Assembly (NCBI RefSeq): GCF_024169925.1
Contig: NZ_JALJXF010000001.1
Location: forward strand, 4,222,001 to 4,286,000
DNA from: Methylorubrum extorquens
GTDB taxonomy: Bacteria; Pseudomonadota; Alphaproteobacteria; Rhizobiales; Beijerinckiaceae
Length of the DNA: 64,000 bases
Reading direction: 5' to 3'
Both the position numbers and the translations under genes were made by a program. Positions 61,522 to 64,000 of this stretch are shown here, in pieces. Position 1 is the first letter of the stretch, and every line of letters begins with the position of its first letter. The notes beneath the pieces were generated by a model. It searched no databases. It worked only from the letters and a program-made list of their open reading frames with translations, and was not told where the DNA came from.

Positions 61522-62241
61522 ATGCAGGATTCCTTCGACGCAACCACTCTGATTTTCCTGGCGCTGGCCGTCTTCGTGATCTGGCGGCTGCGCTCGGTCC
61601 TGGGCCAGAAGACCGGCACCGAGCGCTCGCCCTTCCGGCCGGTGGAGCGCAATCGCACCGAGCCGCCGGCCGGCCGCAGCGAGGGCGACAACGTGGTCCG
61701 CCTGCCCGGCGCCGACCGCAGCCCGGCAGGAGCGGCGGCCGTGCAGACCGCGACCCGCGATTGGCGGGGCATCGCCGAGCCGGGCTCGGCGGTCGCCCGC
61801 GGCCTCGAGCAGGTGGTGCAGCTCGAGCCGACCTTCGAGCCCCGCGCCTTCCTCGAAGGGGCCAAGGGCGCCTACGAAACCATCGTGACCGCCTTCGCCA
61901 AGGGAGACCGCAAGACCTTGCGCACGCTCCTCTCGCGGGAGGTCTGCGAGGGCTTCGAGCGGGCGATCTCCGAGCGCGAGAAGCGCAACGAGACCGCGGA
62001 AACCACCTTCATCTCCATCGACAAGGCGGAGATCGCCGCCGTCGAGGTGAAGAACCGTGCGGCCCAGATCACCGTGCGCTTCCTCTCAAACCTCATCACC
62101 GCCACCCGCGATGCGGACGGCAAGGTGATCGATGGCAATGCCGAGACCGGCGTCGAAGTGCCAGACGTGTGGACCTTCGCCCGCACACTCGGCTCGCGCG
62201 ACCCGAACTGGCAACTCGTCGCCACCGACGCGGGCGGCTGA
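61522..62241 (+). CDS. Tim44/TimA family membrane-associated protein
   Basis: This 239-aa protein has one N-terminal membrane helix (LIFLALAVFVIWRLRSVLG), a disordered linker (about 30-90) and a Tim44-like domain (FLEGAKGAYETIVTAFAKGDRKTLRTLLS, FISIDKAEIAAVEVKNRAAQITVRF, VEVPDVWTFARTLGSRDPNWQLVATD). Bacterial TimA is the ancestor-type relative of the mitochondrial import motor subunit Tim44. It lies 12 nt ahead of mltA in the same operon. Confidence 0.9.
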   Translation: MQDSFDATTLIFLALAVFVIWRLRSVLGQKTGTERSPFRPVERNRTEPPAGRSEGDNVVRLPGADRSPAGAAAVQTATRDWRGIAEPGSAVARGLEQVVQLEPTFEPRAFLEGAKGAYETIVTAFAKGDRKTLRTLLSREVCEGFERAISEREKRNETAETTFISIDKAEIAAVEVKNRAAQITVRFLSNLITATRDADGKVIDGNAETGVEVPDVWTFARTLGSRDPNWQLVATDAGG

Positions 62242-62253
62242 TCGTTTCGCCTC

Positions 62254-63498
62254 ATGCCGTGTTTGCGCGTTTCCCTTCCGGCCGCAGCGGTCCTCGCCGC
62301 TGCGGCCGTTTCCATTCCCGCCGTACCCTCACGCGCGGATGGGCCTCCGCGCGTGCCGGGCGCCGTGCTGGAGCCGGTCCCCCTCGCAGCCCTGCCCGGC
62401 TGGCGCGAGGATGACGGGGCGGCCTCTCTCGACGCCTTCCGCCGCACCTGCGCCGGGCCCGGCCCCAACCCGCCCCAGATCGGGGGCGTGACGGGCTCGC
62501 CCGCCGACCTCGCGGCGGCCTGCGCCGCCGCAGCCGAGGTGAAGCCGAACGAAGCCAAAACATTCTTCGAGGCGCGGTTCTCCGCCTACCGCATCGTCCG
62601 CCCGGCCTCTGGAACGGAGCCTGAGCGCCGGGTCGGCTTCCTCACCGGTTATTTCGAGCCGGAACTCACCGGGTCGCTCGAGCCCGGCCCCGGCTACACC
62701 GCCCCCGTGCTGGCCCGGCCGGACGACCTCGTCAGCCTCGCCCCCGGCGAGACGGCGCCGGGGCTCGATCCGATCTACCGCGCGGGCCGGCGCACCGAGA
62801 CCGGGCTCGTCCCCTATCCCGACCGCGCGGCGATCGAGGACGGGGCACTCGGCGAGCGCACCCGGCCGCTGCTGTGGCTGCGCGACGCCGTGGACCTCTT
62901 CGTGCTGCAGGTGCAGGGGTCCGGGCGAGTGCGCCTGCCCGACGGACGCGGGATGCGGGTGCTCTACGACGGCAAGAACGGCCAGCCCTACACCTCGATC
63001 GGCAAGCTGCTCGTCAACGAGGGCCATCTGCCGATCAACGGGCTGAGCCTGGAGCGCTGGACGGCGTGGCTGCGGGCCAACCCCGACCATGCCCGCCGGC
63101 TGATGCGGATGAACGCGTCCTACATCTTCTTCCGGACCGAGCCGGTGACCGACCCCGCCCTCGGGCCGCCCGGCGCCGCGGGCGTGCCGCTGAGTCCGGG
63201 GCGCAGCATGGCCGTCGACGGGAACCTGTGGCGCTACGGCCTGCCGTTCTGGCTGGAAGGCAAGCTGCCGGGCCAGCCCGGCCGCGGGCATCTGGTCGTC
63301 GCCGCCGATACCGGCTCGGCCATCGTCGGCCCGGCGCGCGGCGACCTCTATGTCGGCACCGGCGCCGCCGCCGGACGGGCGGCGGGCGACCTGCACGACC
63401 GGATGGGCTTCGTGGTGCTGATCCCGAAACCCGCCCCGGATAGCGCTGGGAAGGACGCGGCCGCACCGGAGGCCGCCGCCGGAGCGGCGCGGCCGTGA
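62254..63498 (+). CDS. mltA: Membrane-bound lytic murein transglycosylase A
   Basis: This is a 414-aa exported enzyme that cleaves peptidoglycan glycan strands, forming 1,6-anhydro ends. A signal peptide (AAAVLAAAAVSIPAVPSRA) without a lipobox precedes the MltA domain (FLTGYFEPELTGS, DPIYRAGRR, LQVQGSGRVRLPDGR) and the 3D domain with the catalytic region (MNASYIFF, VAADTGSAIVGPARGDLYVGTG). The C-terminus is Ala/Pro-rich. Its stop overlaps the smr start (GTGA). Confidence 0.93.
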   Translation: MPCLRVSLPAAAVLAAAAVSIPAVPSRADGPPRVPGAVLEPVPLAALPGWREDDGAASLDAFRRTCAGPGPNPPQIGGVTGSPADLAAACAAAAEVKPNEAKTFFEARFSAYRIVRPASGTEPERRVGFLTGYFEPELTGSLEPGPGYTAPVLARPDDLVSLAPGETAPGLDPIYRAGRRTETGLVPYPDRAAIEDGALGERTRPLLWLRDAVDLFVLQVQGSGRVRLPDGRGMRVLYDGKNGQPYTSIGKLLVNEGHLPINGLSLERWTAWLRANPDHARRLMRMNASYIFFRTEPVTDPALGPPGAAGVPLSPGRSMAVDGNLWRYGLPFWLEGKLPGQPGRGHLVVAADTGSAIVGPARGDLYVGTGAAAGRAAGDLHDRMGFVVLIPKPAPDSAGKDAAAPEAAAGAARP

Positions 63499-64000
63499 GC
63501 GTGCGGCCGCCGCGGCGCTCGCGCCTGCTCTCGCGTGAGGAGGCGCATCTCTGGGGCGAGATCGCCAAGCTGATCACGCCCCTGCGGAGCCGCGCCAAGC
63601 CGAAAAAACCCGCTCAGAAGGGGCCCGCGGCCGGCGCCGAACAGCCCGCACCGCCGATCACCGGGTCTGCGGCCAAAGTCGCCAAGCCGGCTCCGAAGCC
63701 GGCCTCCAAGCCCATCTGGAAATCCGCCTCCCCTCCCCCGGCGCCCCCCGCCAAGCCTACCCCACTCAAGCCTGTCCCACTCAAGCCTGCCACCGCCCTC
63801 TCTCTGTCGCGGGCCGCGTCGAAGCCGCTCAAGCTTGGCGACCTCGCTCCCGAGATCGCCCGGGCCAGCGCCGCACCCGCTTCGCCACCGCCGCCTCCGT
63901 TCCCAGGGGCGCCGGGCCTGGAGCGGCGGGAGCGGCGTGGGCTGGAGCGGGGCACACTGACGATCGAGGCGCGCATCGATCTGCACGGCCTGTATCAGGC
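63495..64000 (+). CDS. Smr/MutS2-domain protein, 5' part only
   Basis: The frame opens at GTG 63495, overlapping the mltA stop by four bases, and runs off the window after at least 168 codons. The N-terminal part has LLSREEAHLWGEIAKLITPL, then a long Pro/Ala/Lys-rich linker with short PLKP repeats, and the last residues are IDLHGLYQ, the start of the Smr domain. Smr domains are nicking endonucleases in DNA or RNA processing. The order tim44-mltA-smr is typical for Alphaproteobacteria. The 3' end is missing only because of the window edge. Confidence 0.88.
   Translation, partial: MSVRPPRRSRLLSREEAHLWGEIAKLITPLRSRAKPKKPAQKGPAAGAEQPAPPITGSAAKVAKPAPKPASKPIWKSASPPPAPPAKPTPLKPVPLKPATALSLSRAASKPLKLGDLAPEIARASAAPASPPPPPFPGAPGLERRERRGLERGTLTIEARIDLHGLYQ

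Overview
The window is a 64 kb piece of a GC-rich alphaproteobacterial chromosome. Gene content points to Hyphomicrobiales, most likely a Methylobacterium/Methylorubrum-type methylotroph. The pointers are a cluster of PQQ/quinoprotein accessory genes, the ChpT phosphotransferase, the DUF1134 protein EipA, the alphaproteobacterial secB / tim44-mltA-smr neighbourhood, and EtfBA with a 3-hydroxyacyl-CoA dehydrogenase. The genus is an inference from gene content and repeats. No rRNA or tRNA gene was seen. Almost everything is ordinary chromosomal sequence; the only recognisable mobile gene is one intact IS110-family transposase.

Left third (1-25 kb). A metallophosphoesterase and a GT4 glycosyltransferase are followed by rnhB, a PA0069-type radical SAM protein, rpmG and panB. 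Next is a compact minus-strand operon (7213-10034) of a thioredoxin-like protein, a PQQ-linked CxxCW rhodanese, a SoxYZ-like carrier and a metallo-beta-lactamase hydrolase. A TetR regulator diverges from it, with a palindrome in the shared promoter region. A CobW GTPase with a Zur-like box and the IS110 element follow. An O-antigen-ligase-like protein is translationally coupled to a 1120-aa hybrid histidine kinase; a ycjX-ycjF pair follows, then an RBBP9-type hydrolase, lysA and lptM.

Middle (25-43 kb). Envelope genes (coiled-coil protein, EipA with a perfect CtrA box, CysQ) lead into chpT and a five-gene chemosensory operon, cheA-cheW-cheY-cheB-cheR. CheA is a hybrid with two CheW-like domains, its own receiver and no obvious P2. 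The pxpB-pxpC pair, a UVDE-type endonuclease, a large DUF4175 protein with a Gln/Gly-rich tail, a HIG1-like small protein, a lipocalin-like protein and a PagL-like deacylase follow.

Right third (43-64 kb). An ATP:cobalamin adenosyltransferase, etfB-etfA and a 3-hydroxyacyl-CoA dehydrogenase form an electron-transfer/acyl-CoA block. Then come a small membrane protein behind a perfect EcfG-type promoter, a quinone oxidoreductase, upp, glgX and otsA. A four-gene set of small membrane proteins resembles E. coli yqjCDEK and has an EcfG-like promoter. The end holds hisS, a CsaA-like tRNA-binding protein, a DUF3429 gene broken by one in-frame TGA, an MFS exporter, a lipoprotein, secB, tim44, mltA and the start of an smr gene cut by the window edge.

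Between genes there are several families of short palindromic repeats (at least five types, three clearly multicopy here) and seven good intrinsic terminators. The main leads are the dehydrogenase-less quinoprotein accessory operon, the CtrA box at eipA beside chpT, the stress-type promoters, the possible bridge-RNA region of the IS110 element, the interrupted DUF3429 gene and the palindromic repeat families.
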